NCBI GenBank assembly: GCA_026129135.1
Contig: JAHCIQ010000001.1
Coordinates: 744,001 to 808,000, forward strand
DNA length: 64,000 nt
Source of the DNA: Cyanobacteria bacterium TGS_CYA1
Lineage (GTDB): Bacteria; Cyanobacteriota; Vampirovibrionia; Obscuribacterales; Obscuribacteraceae
Direction: 5' to 3'
Shown here: positions 50,150-60,000 of the stretch, one piece after another
Position numbering within the stretch: position 1 is the first letter of the stretch
Layout of the letters: each line of letters begins with the position of its first letter
Notes under the pieces: generated by a model
Seen by the model: the letters and a program-made list of their open reading frames with translations, nothing else
Database searches by the model: none
What the model was told of the DNA's origin: nothing
Made by a program: the position numbers and the translations under genes

Positions 50150-50626
50150 GTGAAAAGTTTGAAATCAATAGTTCGATTCGTCGCAATTTCAGGGTTGGTC
50201 TTAACCCTGACCGCTTGTGCAGCCAGACGTAATCCAGACGATAAAGCTCCAGACTCCCCGACCAATTATGTTTCGTGGGGCATAGACGAGTATGAGCTGT
50301 TCGGTCTTTCAAAAAAAGAATTGGATGCTAAGTATAGAGACAAAATGCGTTTTGTACCGAACTTTTCAAAAGCGATTATGAGCGACGCAAAAAATGAATG
50401 TAAAACTTTTGTAGGTCCTACATTCAGATTGACATATGATGACCAGGGGAAAATAGTGGCAGTTCAGCGCTGCTTTGAAGCCTGCGGTAAAGACTTTGTC
50501 GGTCCTCAGCTCAACACCAGAAAAGAAGCTCTGGAGTTTGCCATCAATGGTTTGACCGGAACAAAAAATGCTAAAGACCAGGAAAAGCTTGCATCAGCGA
50601 AGGCTGAATTGGCAAAACTAAAATGA
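50150..50626 (+). CDS. Lipoprotein of unknown function
   Basis: The 158-residue product has a basic N-terminus, a hydrophobic stretch and a lipobox LTAC with Cys23. The mature part contains YVSWGIDEYELFGLSKKELD and FRLTYDDQGKIVAVQRC, of SmpA/BamE-like general appearance (a small alpha/beta lipoprotein), but I cannot name it. The start is GTG. It overlaps the glycosyltransferase gene by 4 bp (ATGA), suggesting a joint role at the envelope. Confidence 0.65.
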   Translation: MKSLKSIVRFVAISGLVLTLTACAARRNPDDKAPDSPTNYVSWGIDEYELFGLSKKELDAKYRDKMRFVPNFSKAIMSDAKNECKTFVGPTFRLTYDDQGKIVAVQRCFEACGKDFVGPQLNTRKEALEFAINGLTGTKNAKDQEKLASAKAELAKLK

Positions 50627-51765
50627 CCAATATTCTTTTTTGTTATTCAAACACTGGTGGCGGACATAAGTCTGCTACCAAAGCAATTGTTGCTGCTATC
50701 AACGAAGTATGGAATGACAAGACCGGGCAGCCGCCACCAAATATAGTGCTAGAAGATATCATTGAAAACAGCAACGTTCTGAATAGCTTTTTCGTCTTCT
50801 TCTACAATTTCTTGCTGCGTCATAAACAAGACTGGGTCAAATACTACTATAATTTTATCGAATGGTCTAAGCCGAACAGTTCCGATTTTGGCTATGCCTT
50901 ATGCTCGGGCTATATCAAAAAAGTTTTGCGCAAAAGCAAGCCCGACGTCATTGTTTCAGTTCATCCAATGGTCAATCATTATGTTGCACGCTGCCTCAAA
51001 GAAATGGGCATGACGAACACCAAATTGCTGGTAGTGGTCACAGACCCCAACGGCAAGTTTTGGACCGGATGGGCGTGTGATGATGCCGATCTCACTATTG
51101 CACCTAATGATTTAGCCAAACAACGATTGATTAATTTGGGTCTGCCAGAAAATAAAATCAAAGTCATAGGTATGCCGGTGGAGCCAGTCTATACTCGACC
51201 ATCGAGCAAAAGCAGGCAAGCATGGCTTGCAGAAGTTGGCTTACAATCGACAATGCTCACTGTTTGTTTGACCGGTGGCTCTGCTGGTGGTGGCAAAATA
51301 ATTGATATTTACCGCTCGCTCAAAAAGTGTTCCAGGAAAATTCAAGTCGTCGTTTTGTGCGGAAAAAATCAAAAGCTGCTTGAGCAAATGCAAGAAGAGC
51401 GCAAGTTATCCAGTCACCCGACTGCTGTTTTGCTTTACGCAAATTCAATGTCTGACGTGATGAACGGTTGCGATTTGCTCATTACCAAATGCGGTGGTTT
51501 GACTACTTTCGAAGCTATCGCCCGTCGCATCCCCATGGCAATCGACATGATTACAGAGCCCATGCCGCAGGAAGAAGACACGGCTCGGATGTTGATAGAA
51601 ACGGGGCTGGCAAGCCCTATTGAAAAGCCCGATGACATCATCGCAATTGTAGATGCTATGGAATTTAACTTGAACGCAAGCTATAAGCCCCTTCCGACCC
51701 AGCATAACCTCGATAGAACCAATGCCGTTTTCGAGATAGCCGACGAAATCATTGCGTTTAGATGA
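50623..51765 (+). CDS. MurG/MGDG-synthase-like glycosyltransferase
   Basis: The 380-residue GT-B enzyme has the diacylglycerol galactosyltransferase/UgtP layout. The N-terminal glycine loop is SNTGGGHKSATKAI, the middle has VSVHPMVNHY and VVTDPNGKFWTGW, the C-terminal sugar-nucleotide site has LTGGSAGGGK, and CDLLITKCGGLTTFEA binds the donor. These enzymes add a sugar to diacylglycerol at the membrane to make glycolipids. Coupled to the lipoprotein gene by a 4-bp overlap. Confidence 0.85.
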   Translation: MTNILFCYSNTGGGHKSATKAIVAAINEVWNDKTGQPPPNIVLEDIIENSNVLNSFFVFFYNFLLRHKQDWVKYYYNFIEWSKPNSSDFGYALCSGYIKKVLRKSKPDVIVSVHPMVNHYVARCLKEMGMTNTKLLVVVTDPNGKFWTGWACDDADLTIAPNDLAKQRLINLGLPENKIKVIGMPVEPVYTRPSSKSRQAWLAEVGLQSTMLTVCLTGGSAGGGKIIDIYRSLKKCSRKIQVVVLCGKNQKLLEQMQEERKLSSHPTAVLLYANSMSDVMNGCDLLITKCGGLTTFEAIARRIPMAIDMITEPMPQEEDTARMLIETGLASPIEKPDDIIAIVDAMEFNLNASYKPLPTQHNLDRTNAVFEIADEIIAFR

Positions 51766-51798
51766 AAGAAAGCAAAAGTTTAAATGGCTTTTTTCTTA

Positions 51799-51804
51799 TA
51801 TAAT
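51799..51804 (+). promoter_or_regulatory. Candidate -10 box for the ATP-grasp gene
   Basis: TATAAT lies 32 bp before the ATG at 51837. The -35 region is only weakly like the consensus. It supports a separate promoter for the ATP-grasp gene. Confidence 0.35.
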
Positions 51805-51836
51805 TCTGGCGCTAATCCCGACTTGCGACCAAGAAT

Positions 51837-52694
51837 ATGCCAGAAAATTACGATATTGGGCTTTTAACCTGCGATAAATTTCCCGAGCTTCAAAGCGATT
51901 TCCACTTTTTGAAGAGTGAGCTGGAAGCGCAGGGACTGAAAGTGCGTCCTGTGGTTTGGAACCAGATGGAAGTTGATTGGTCGAATTTCAAGAATTTACT
52001 TTTTTGCTCGGTTTGGGATTATTGCAACAACTATTCGCTTTTTCACAAATGGCTCACCGCTCGCGAAGCGCAGTGCAATCTGATTAACTCGTCAAATATC
52101 ATCCGCTGGAATTTGAATAAGTCTTATTTGCAGCACTTCGAAAAAAATTCAATTCCTGTAATTCCGACAAAATGGATTTACGAGCAAAATCAAATTACGT
52201 ATTTGAATCTCGACTGGCAGGACGTCATCGTCAAACCCGCAGTTGGTGCCGGAAGCTCGGGCATGAAAAAATTCGAGTCGCTGAGACAAACAGACAAAAT
52301 GAAAAGTCACATCAACTTCCTCTTGGAAGACAGCATCGTGATGATTCAACCTTATCTTGAAAGTGCAGACAAACTTGGTGAAACAGCTCTCGTGTATTTC
52401 GATGGCGAATTGTCGCACACTGTTCATCGTCCGCTAGGTGGTCACAAAGGCACTCCCGATGAGGAAGTAAGCACTGCCACCCATGTTGAAGCTACGGAAG
52501 ACCAGCTTGAAATTGGACGCAAAATTCTTCAATGCTTGCCATTCAAGCCAACTTACATAAGAGTCGATTTGCTCAAGGATGAGAATAACAAAGATGTATT
52601 GCTCGAAGTGGAGATGATCGAGCCCAATCTATTTTTGAAAAATACTAAAACTGCTGCTAACTATGCAAATGCGCTGAAAGCCAAAGTGGTTTAG
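51837..52694 (+). CDS. ATP-grasp domain protein (RimK/glutathione-synthetase-like)
   Basis: The 285-residue protein shows ATP-grasp features: the phosphate-binding loop VIVKPAVGAGSSGMKKFE at about 125-142, a lysine earlier in LNKSYLQHF, and late metal-binding residues in VLLEVEMIEPNLFL (Glu-x-Glu then Asn). Such enzymes join a carboxylate to an amine using ATP, often in peptide or amino-acid ligation. The substrate is unknown. No neighbouring gene forms an obvious ribosomal peptide system. Confidence 0.8.
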   Translation: MPENYDIGLLTCDKFPELQSDFHFLKSELEAQGLKVRPVVWNQMEVDWSNFKNLLFCSVWDYCNNYSLFHKWLTAREAQCNLINSSNIIRWNLNKSYLQHFEKNSIPVIPTKWIYEQNQITYLNLDWQDVIVKPAVGAGSSGMKKFESLRQTDKMKSHINFLLEDSIVMIQPYLESADKLGETALVYFDGELSHTVHRPLGGHKGTPDEEVSTATHVEATEDQLEIGRKILQCLPFKPTYIRVDLLKDENNKDVLLEVEMIEPNLFLKNTKTAANYANALKAKVV

Positions 52695-52701
52695 TTATCG
52701 G

Positions 52702-53721
52702 TTAGCGGCGCTCTTGTTCGTACATAGAAGGGTTTACATAAACGTCTGGCGCGATTTTTGTGTACACATTGATAAGTCGTTTCAGGGTATCTTCCTTGAT
52801 CAATGGTATGTATTTAGTACCTGGTTTCAACTGAACTGACCAGCGATTATTTTTTGCTGGATACTTAAGGCCAGATTTAGAGCGTTGAATATAAAAGCCA
52901 AGATCGCAAATTCGAAGACAGTAATTCGCTAGTTTTTCTGCCTCTTTTAAATTATTGGATTTGACTAAGCTTTCTGCTTTTGCGGTAAGAAAATCAGCTA
53001 CATTCAACTGATCTATTTCAAGTTTTTCCAGGTCGCTTTCTATGTTTTCATATTTGGCGCCTTCCAGGCGAAGGTTCACTTTGAGCATTTGAGCCAAAAA
53101 ATATCGGTCCGGAAATTGTTTTTTCTCGTAATAACCAATCAATTCATCAGCAGTCTCAATAGTGATTATACGTTGAGCAGTTATCTCGTTCTTCAATACT
53201 TCTTGCAAAGCTCGTTCTTTTTTGTCGATGGGATTGAGCTCTAATAATATGTCGCACACCTTCCTGGTCTCGTATGGGCACGAGCCTCCTAACCTAATTT
53301 TTCCAGCATATTTGAATCCAGGAGGAACGGACGGCTTTTCAACAGGAGCGATTTTTTCTTCAGCAAATGCTGGTATCAGATTCGATATCATAACTGTGAC
53401 TATACCCAATGCCACAGAAACTTTTTCTAAAACGAAACTTCCTGCGTTTCGCAGTGGTTTTATAATTCTTGGGCATTCGTCGGTTTTTATTGTTCCATCA
53501 GGGCGCAAATAAAATTTTACGCAAAGACGAGTATCTGTTCTTTCTTTCAGGAATTTGTTAGCGCTCTCTCTGCTCATATCAGAGACGTTGTAGACATTTT
53601 TAGAGCACTGTTTGCAAAAGCGCTCGCGCTCATCCCCGTCCATCGAGTTCCAATCGACAGGACAGGAGAAAGATAAAATTAAATTGTCTAATGGCGCAGT
53701 AGTGCTGGTTTTTAAAGTCAT
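52702..53721 (-). CDS. Membrane-anchored paralogue A with N-terminal Cys-rich domain
   Basis: The 339-residue protein begins with a compact domain (residues 10-85) with conserved CPVDWNSMDG, RFCKQCSKNVYN, CVKFYLRPDG and DECPR. The Cys pairs suggest metal binding. One membrane helix follows (about 95-118) and then a helical region (about 140-330) related to paralogue C but not to the hydrolase paralogue B. Related Cys domains in other bacteria precede various envelope-facing regions. A tandem palindromic operator lies upstream. Function unknown. Confidence 0.65.
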   Translation of the reverse strand: MTLKTSTTAPLDNLILSFSCPVDWNSMDGDERERFCKQCSKNVYNVSDMSRESANKFLKERTDTRLCVKFYLRPDGTIKTDECPRIIKPLRNAGSFVLEKVSVALGIVTVMISNLIPAFAEEKIAPVEKPSVPPGFKYAGKIRLGGSCPYETRKVCDILLELNPIDKKERALQEVLKNEITAQRIITIETADELIGYYEKKQFPDRYFLAQMLKVNLRLEGAKYENIESDLEKLEIDQLNVADFLTAKAESLVKSNNLKEAEKLANYCLRICDLGFYIQRSKSGLKYPAKNNRWSVQLKPGTKYIPLIKEDTLKRLINVYTKIAPDVYVNPSMYEQERR

Positions 53722-53754
53722 ATCAAAGTCTGGTGGAACCCGTCTGTTTACAAA

Positions 53755-53796
53755 TTACTCAATATACTGAGTAATTTTACTCAATGTACTGAGCAA
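53755..53796. promoter_or_regulatory. Tandem palindromic operator upstream of paralogue A
   Basis: TTACTCAATATACTGAGTAA at 53755-53774 is a perfect inverted repeat of 7-bp arms. TTACTCAATGTACTGAGCAA at 53777-53796 is a near-copy 22 bp away, about two helical turns. It sits 33 bp before the ATG. The shape is typical of TetR-type or similar dimeric repressors; no regulator gene is nearby. Confidence 0.6.
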
Positions 53797-53861
53797 AAGC
53801 AAAGTCAAGATATCGATTTTTTCATGCTTTTTGATGGTTTTAAAAAGCTATTAGAAGTCAC

Positions 53862-55013
53862 TTAACGGTTCAAAAAGTCTTTGAAATATTGCTCTAGCTC
53901 ACTCATGGAAGTTTGACTAAAGCTGTGATCTACTCCCTTCAACAAGTGTTCTTCGTAAGGACAATTGACTCGCTTCAGAACTTTCAGCGTGGCTTGTTCT
54001 CTTGCCAAAGTAACAGTCTTGTCGGCCGTGCCTTGTAGTATTAAGACTGGTGGCATTGACTTTATCTGATCTGTAGGTAATACAAAGCAGCCTGCCATCA
54101 CGATAACTGATTTGATGTCAGATCGGTTTGCTGCTGTATGTAGAGACAATTGCGCACCCAGGCTGTGTCCTAATAAAGAAATATCATTTTGATCTGTGTT
54201 CGGAAGAGTCTTTACGTAATCGATTGTTCTTTCTAAAGTTTTCTTCCATAAGGAAAAATTCTTGCCTATCTGCGCGTAATTTGCACTCTTTAGATTGGAC
54301 TGATCCATATAATGAACAAGCACCACTATTTTGTTTTGTTTCGCCAAAGCTTTGGCAACATTTCTGAAGAAGCCGTCTTTCTCGTCGAGACCGCCTGCTC
54401 CGTGCATAATAATCACAACTGGAAGTTTTTCTTTTTTCGAGTCGGGCGAAAAGAAATTTTCTGTGTGGATGACCTTATTTCCTGATTTAAACTGTCCCAA
54501 AATTGGTGCATCTGTTCTTGCAATGGGACAGACTCTTCCCATGGTTATGGGAGCTGCAACGGGCGTTGGCGCTGCTTTAGGACTGGCAACAGGAGCGGCA
54601 AACGGGTTTGGCATCGAGAAAGGAGACTTTGAAGGATCGACTTTTTTTGGTTGCGCATGCGTAGGCAATAAATTGCATATCGATATAAAAATAAGACTTA
54701 TAAATAGTGATGCTCGTTCAATCACTTTGAGCGATGCGTTTCTCAGAGGTCGGATGATTCTGGGACAATCATCTGTTGTAATAGTTCCATCCGAACGCAA
54801 ATAGAATTTGACACAATGTGGTTCGTTCGATCTTTGTTGAAGATATTCGTTTGCTTGCTTTCTGCTCAAATCGGAAATATTGAAGACTGTTTTGGAGCAT
54901 TGTTTACAGAAACGTTCGCGTTCGTTGCCGTCCATCGAGTTCCAATCTACGGGGCAATGGTATGAGAGAATTAGATTGTCGAGCGGGTTATATGTTTTGA
55001 TCTCTTTGTTCAT
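53862..55013 (-). CDS. Paralogue B: Cys-rich domain fused to an alpha/beta hydrolase
   Basis: This encodes 383 residues from the ATG at 55013, which overlaps the paralogue C stop by 4 bp; an open frame continues upstream but lies inside the neighbour. The N-terminal Cys domain (about 15-85) is nearly identical to that of paralogue C. A membrane helix (about 95-115) and a Pro/Ala linker follow, then a dienelactone-hydrolase-type domain (about 165-383). That domain has VVIIMHGAGGL, the nucleophile Ser in GHSLGAQLS, the acid in GTADKTV and His in GVDHSFS. It is likely an outward-facing esterase or peptidase. Confidence 0.8.
   Translation of the reverse strand: MNKEIKTYNPLDNLILSYHCPVDWNSMDGNERERFCKQCSKTVFNISDLSRKQANEYLQQRSNEPHCVKFYLRSDGTITTDDCPRIIRPLRNASLKVIERASLFISLIFISICNLLPTHAQPKKVDPSKSPFSMPNPFAAPVASPKAAPTPVAAPITMGRVCPIARTDAPILGQFKSGNKVIHTENFFSPDSKKEKLPVVIIMHGAGGLDEKDGFFRNVAKALAKQNKIVVLVHYMDQSNLKSANYAQIGKNFSLWKKTLERTIDYVKTLPNTDQNDISLLGHSLGAQLSLHTAANRSDIKSVIVMAGCFVLPTDQIKSMPPVLILQGTADKTVTLAREQATLKVLKRVNCPYEEHLLKGVDHSFSQTSMSELEQYFKDFLNR
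54766..54982. repeat. 217-bp repeat, copy 1 (in paralogue B)
   Basis: By direct comparison this stretch differs from 56250-56466 at three positions only (about 98.6% identical). It covers most of the Cys-rich domain. Confidence 0.9.
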
Positions 55014-56491
55014 TTTGATTTCGAAGATTTGGTCTGCTGCAATATCCATTTTTGAAATTTGGTTTCTAACTCGTCCGATTTTTCGACGGTGCTGCCGAAA
55101 TCGCAATGTAAATATGGTGGGTCGGAGTCTTTTAATTCGACACTTTTTATAAAAAGAACACACTCTTTATCAAAGCGTCGATGAATTGCGGTAATAGGTT
55201 CTGGTTTATTTTGACGTTGAAGGGTGTATTGGCCGCGCAAAAGTTTGGTCTGCTCCAGAATCTTTCGTATTTGTTCCGGCGCTTTTAAAATTTCATTGAC
55301 TTCGAAACAATCGAGTCTCAGCGGAAGACCGTCTTTTGATTTGTCGTTGATACGTTTTAATTCGAAGTTTGCAATAACCACAATTGGAGTTTGAAGTAAT
55401 TCCTTCTTGTAAAATTCTGGTTTGGGAAATTCTGATGGAAGTTTTGTAGCAGTGTCTTGTGCAGTGTTTGGATTTTCGATTTTTTCGATATCGGGGTTAG
55501 CGAAAATCGAGTCAGGCCCGATTTTATCCAAAACCGCTAGTAATCTCTTGAGAGTCAATTGGCGCATAACTATAGACATGTCTTTGACATAGCGCGGAGA
55601 GACTCTCCATCTGGTATTTTTTTGAGGTAAATATATATCGTGGTATGGAATACGTTTACCACATTCACCAAGACGCAAACTGTAAATTGCTAGATTCTCA
55701 GCTTCTCTTTTATTCCCTTGCGATAATTCTTGTTCAGCTTCAGTTACGATGAATTCTGTTGCTTTTAATTGTAAATCTTCAAGCAGTTTAAGCTCTTTTT
55801 CCGTAATTTTATAATTTGCAGTTTCGATTTGAATAGAAGTTTCTATCATTTTGGCTAAGAAATATCTGTCAATATGTTGGCTAGTCTTGTAATAATTCGA
55901 TAATTGCTGGATAAGCTCAATCTCTAGATCTTGGCCGCGATAAGCATCTGTTGGTATTTTGCTTAGCAAAGATTTTTCAATATCATTTTCTGGGACCATA
56001 TTGAACAATAATTTGCACAAATCGCCAATTTCACTGGGGCAAGTTTGCCCGAGCATAATCGAGGCGCGATATCGAAACTCGACATCCTTTTTGAAGATTG
56101 AAGCAGCTGATGTTTGTTTTGAGTCTTTGTTCTCGCTGGCAAATAGTGGAATCGAATTAGCTATTGAGTAAATTAAGACACTTACACATCCTGCTACCAC
56201 TCTACCAATGAATCTGGCTGTATTGCGTGCTGGGCGAAGAATTCTAGGGCAATCATCTGTTGTAATAGTTCCATCCGAACGCAAATAGAATTTGACACAA
56301 TGTGATTCGTTCGATCTTTGTTGAAGATATTCGTTTGCTTGCTTTCTGCTCAAATCAGAAATATTGAAGACTGTTTTGGAGCATTTTTTACAGAAACGTT
56401 CGCGTTCGTTGCCGTCCATCGAGTTCCAATCTACGGGGCAATGGTATGAGAGAATTAGATTGTCGATTGGTTCTGATGCTTTAGTGGTCAT
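55010..56491 (-). CDS. Paralogue C with N-terminal Cys-rich domain and long helical C-terminus
   Basis: The 493-residue protein has the N-terminal Cys domain (residues 10-85: CPVDWNSMDG, RFCKKCSKTVFN, CVKFYLRSDG), a membrane helix (about 95-115) and a helical region (about 140-340) clearly related to paralogue A (for example HIDRYFLAKMIETSIQIETA matches FPDRYFLAQMLKVNLRLEGA). An extra C-terminal part (about 370-490) is not present in A. It follows the 163-residue gene by 3 bp and overlaps paralogue B by 4 bp, so C and B are co-translated. Confidence 0.65.
   Translation of the reverse strand: MTTKASEPIDNLILSYHCPVDWNSMDGNERERFCKKCSKTVFNISDLSRKQANEYLQQRSNESHCVKFYLRSDGTITTDDCPRILRPARNTARFIGRVVAGCVSVLIYSIANSIPLFASENKDSKQTSAASIFKKDVEFRYRASIMLGQTCPSEIGDLCKLLFNMVPENDIEKSLLSKIPTDAYRGQDLEIELIQQLSNYYKTSQHIDRYFLAKMIETSIQIETANYKITEKELKLLEDLQLKATEFIVTEAEQELSQGNKREAENLAIYSLRLGECGKRIPYHDIYLPQKNTRWRVSPRYVKDMSIVMRQLTLKRLLAVLDKIGPDSIFANPDIEKIENPNTAQDTATKLPSEFPKPEFYKKELLQTPIVVIANFELKRINDKSKDGLPLRLDCFEVNEILKAPEQIRKILEQTKLLRGQYTLQRQNKPEPITAIHRRFDKECVLFIKSVELKDSDPPYLHCDFGSTVEKSDELETKFQKWILQQTKSSKSK
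56250..56466. repeat. 217-bp repeat, copy 2 (in paralogue C)
   Basis: This is the near-identical partner of 54766-54982, in the same orientation. Confidence 0.9.
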
Positions 56492-56494
56492 AGC

Positions 56495-56986
56495 TTATTC
56501 TTCATTTGCCCATTCTCTACCGAGGAGAGAAGCCAATAGTTCAGGATAGTCAGGATCGTCTTTGTTGAGCAAGCTTAGTTGCGCCAGTAGCTTCTTGCGA
56601 ACATCAGGACGCTTTATATACTCATCACCAAGTCTGCCTGCCTCCAACCTGCATTTTAGAAGATGTTCAGGACCGTCGATATAGATTCCTCCGCAAATTG
56701 TCTCGCGAATAATAATGCAAATAGAATTAGCCTGAGAAAGGTTAAGCTGTCTTGAAGTCATTTGTTTGACCAGAGCCAAGGTAAGTTCGGGTTTGTCGTT
56801 TACTTTGGTATCAATATACTGGTCGCAGCTGTCTAATTCTGAATCATATTCAGTGTCTTTTTCTACGCCTAGATATTTAATGGCTGATTCAATTGCTTGA
56901 TCGACTTTATCAGGATTTAAAAGGTCTCTGATTAGTTTCTGTTCTAGATTATACTGCTTGTGTGTGAGTCTGATTTGTCGGTGCAT
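56495..56986 (-). CDS. Hypothetical protein, first gene of the paralogue C/B operon
   Basis: The 163-residue protein is mostly helical and acidic, with no signal peptide, membrane helix or Cys-rich domain. The C-terminal part (DVRKKLLAQLSLLNKDDPDYPELLASLLG) looks like a short helical repeat. It lies 3 bp before paralogue C, so it is probably functionally linked. I do not recognise a family. Confidence 0.55.
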   Translation of the reverse strand: MHRQIRLTHKQYNLEQKLIRDLLNPDKVDQAIESAIKYLGVEKDTEYDSELDSCDQYIDTKVNDKPELTLALVKQMTSRQLNLSQANSICIIIRETICGGIYIDGPEHLLKCRLEAGRLGDEYIKRPDVRKKLLAQLSLLNKDDPDYPELLASLLGREWANEE

Positions 56987-57072
56987 GGCTGTATCCTCAA
57001 GGTGATAGGTTGTCGCTCATCAACTTTTAGATAGAATTTCAGTATAATCAATTAGTTTGAATTTTGCTTGCC

Positions 57073-60000
57073 TTAATAAAAATCGTGCGAGGGCATGACC
57101 AGTCCTGGCGAGACCACGGTGATTTTGGTGGCGATTACATTCAGAACGGTCTTTTCCAGTTGAAGCTTGCCCTGGACCACAAGAAAACTCGCTGTCATTA
57201 TTTCGACGCGGCTTTTTTTGAAGACGCTTGGTTTGACTATTATATTTGCCATGCCTGTTTCGTCTTCGAGGGTAAGGAAGACAAAGCCTTTTGCAGTTGA
57301 TGGCTTCTGGCGGCAGATGACCGCGCCTGCAACTTTAATTATCGTATCTGGCTCAGACTCGGTCAGTTGTTTGCATGACAGAACGTCTTTTCTGTTTGCC
57401 CAGTCGCGACAGAAAACCATTGGATGATTGTCTGTAGTCAGATTCAATGTCTTGTAGTCTGCCACCACTTTCTCGAATCCTGTCATTGGTATCATGGTGT
57501 CATCTTTGCGAGTGATGAATGAATTTGCGTTTTTATCTTTGAGTAAAGCAAGCACCGTCCATAGTGCCTGTCTGCGGTCTATATTTTCTGATTGGGGAAG
57601 GAAATTATCGAAGGTGCCAGCTTCGGCAAGAATGCGCAAAGCCTTTGGAGGCAAGCCGCTGCGCCGCACTACGTCTTCGATGGATTTAAACGGACCGCCC
57701 GTTTCCCAGGCAAATTCAAGCGCACTTTGAGCACGTGAGCCAAGTCCTTGTACATAGCGCAAACCTATTTGCAATGTCAGGTCATCATCGAGAGTACAAT
57801 CCCAAATACTCTTACTTAAATCTGGCGAAAGCACTCTGACACCATGACGCTTGGCGTCGCGCATCAAAACATCTGGACTGTAGAATCCCATTGGCTGTGC
57901 GTTCATGATGGCGCAGAAAAAAGCGGCAGGGTAATATCGCTTCAAAAATGCAGATGCATAAGTAATCAAGGCAAATGATGCGGCGTGACTTTCGGGGAAG
58001 CCGTAATGAGCGAAAGCTTGTAATTGAAATGTAATTGTTTCAATCGCTTCTTCTGAGAATCCGTTTTTGCGCATACCGTTTGCAAGCTTTTCGCAAAGAA
58101 TTTGCATTTTGGAAAGAGACCGTTTGTGACTCATTACTATGCGCAGCCAGTCAGCTTCTTTGGGAGTCAATCCGGCAGCCACAATGGCAAGACGCATACC
58201 CTGTTCTTGAAATAGTGGCACGCCTAATGTTCGTTTCAAAATGGGCTCGACTATTGGATGAACATAAGTTACTTCTTCCAGTCCATTGCGTCGTCTCACA
58301 TACGGATGAACGATATTTCCTTGAATAGGACCAGGACGAACAATCGCGACTGATACCACGATGTCATAAAAACAAGATGGTTTGAGTTTTGGCAGTATGC
58401 TCATTTGTGCGCGCGATTCTACCTGGAAGAGCCCGACTGTGTCCGCTCTTGCCAGCATTTGATAAATGTTTTGATCGTGCATATCGAGCTGGCCCAGGTC
58501 AATTTCTTGTCCATAATGATTTCGTATTAGCTTGACTGCATTTTGAATCATTGTGAGCATGCCCAGAGCCAAAAAATCGATTTTGATCATGCCAATCAGA
58601 TTGGTATCATCTTTTTCCCATTGAATGACTGTGCGATTATCCATCTGCGCAGGCTCGACTGGAACGATACTACCGATAGGGTCCTTTGTCAGGACGAAGC
58701 CGCCCGGGTGAATGGAGCGGTGGCGCGGCAGGTGATTGAGTCCTTCCATTATTTTTATGAGCAGGCGTGAGCGTCTGTCTTTTGGGTCCAAGCCGGATTC
58801 TTGCAAGCCGCCGTTTGCAAGTGCAAGGGCTGCGTCTTTTGCTTCGCCAAAGTGAGCACGTTTGGCAAGCGTGTCGATTTTTTCTTGAGAAAAACCAAGT
58901 ACGCGTGCAGTGTCTCGCAGAGCCGATTTCCCTCTATAGCAATTTACGTTGCAAACCATTGCTGCGTGCGTGTGACCATATTTGTTGTAAATATATTGAA
59001 GCACACGCTCGCGCTCTTGATGCGCGATATCTAGGTCTATGTCTGGCGGTTCATCGCGTTCTTCGGATAAGAAACGTTCGAACAGAAGATCCATTTTTAT
59101 TGGATCGACTGCTGTTATTTTTAAGCAATAACACACTACCGAATTTGCTGCCGAGCCTCTCCCCTGCACGGTGATACCTTGCGCGGTGGCGTAGTCTATG
59201 ACGTCTTTCATGATAAGAAAAAAGGAGGCGACATCGAGTTTTGCGATCATCGCTAACTCGTGTTCGATTTGTTCTTTGTGACGCGTGGTAATCTCGGTGT
59301 AACGATCTGCTGCACCGCTCCAGACCATGTCTTTTAGCAAGTTATTGTTATATTCGCTGCCTTCGTTGAAGAAAGGAAACTTCTTGAGCATCGGTTTTAT
59401 GTCGTCTAATTTAAATGTACAGCGCTCGGTTATTACCTGAGTGTTACGGATGCCCTCTAGATTTTCGCGCCACTGGTATTCCATTTCTTGGGGCGATTTC
59501 ATATACCAGTTGCCGTTGGGACGCAGCTTGCGGCCTGCTTGGGCAAGGGTTGTGCGATGCCTGACACAAGTCAAAACGTCGTGAATTATGCGCTGCTCGG
59601 GATGGACGTAATGGACATTATTCGTCACCACCCATGGTATCCATAATTTTTTGGACAATTCAAGCATTTGTCGGCAGAGTTTTTCTTCCTGTCTCAATTG
59701 ATGCGACCATAATTCAAGAAAGAAATCTTCGCCGAATATTTCGCGTAGCTTCCCTGCATAATTGCTTGCCGCAACTGTGTCATCACAAGCAAGACTTGTT
59801 GGAATAATTCCTTTGGGACAGCCCGACAATGCGATAAGTCCAGATTTGTGCTCGGCTAATTGCTCGTACGAGATTCGCGGTTCGCCTCTTTCATTTTGGG
59901 CACGCGCAAGACTTATGAGACGGCATATGTTTCTATATCCGTTTAAGTCTTTGGCTAAAAGTATCAAGTGCGAGTCGTCATAAAAGGTGACTTCGTTTCC

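Noticed and set aside
55014..55163. Upstream extension of paralogue B by 50 residues
   Set aside because: The extension reads inside paralogue C; the ATG at 55013 gives the same N-terminus as the sister proteins and a 4-bp overlap.
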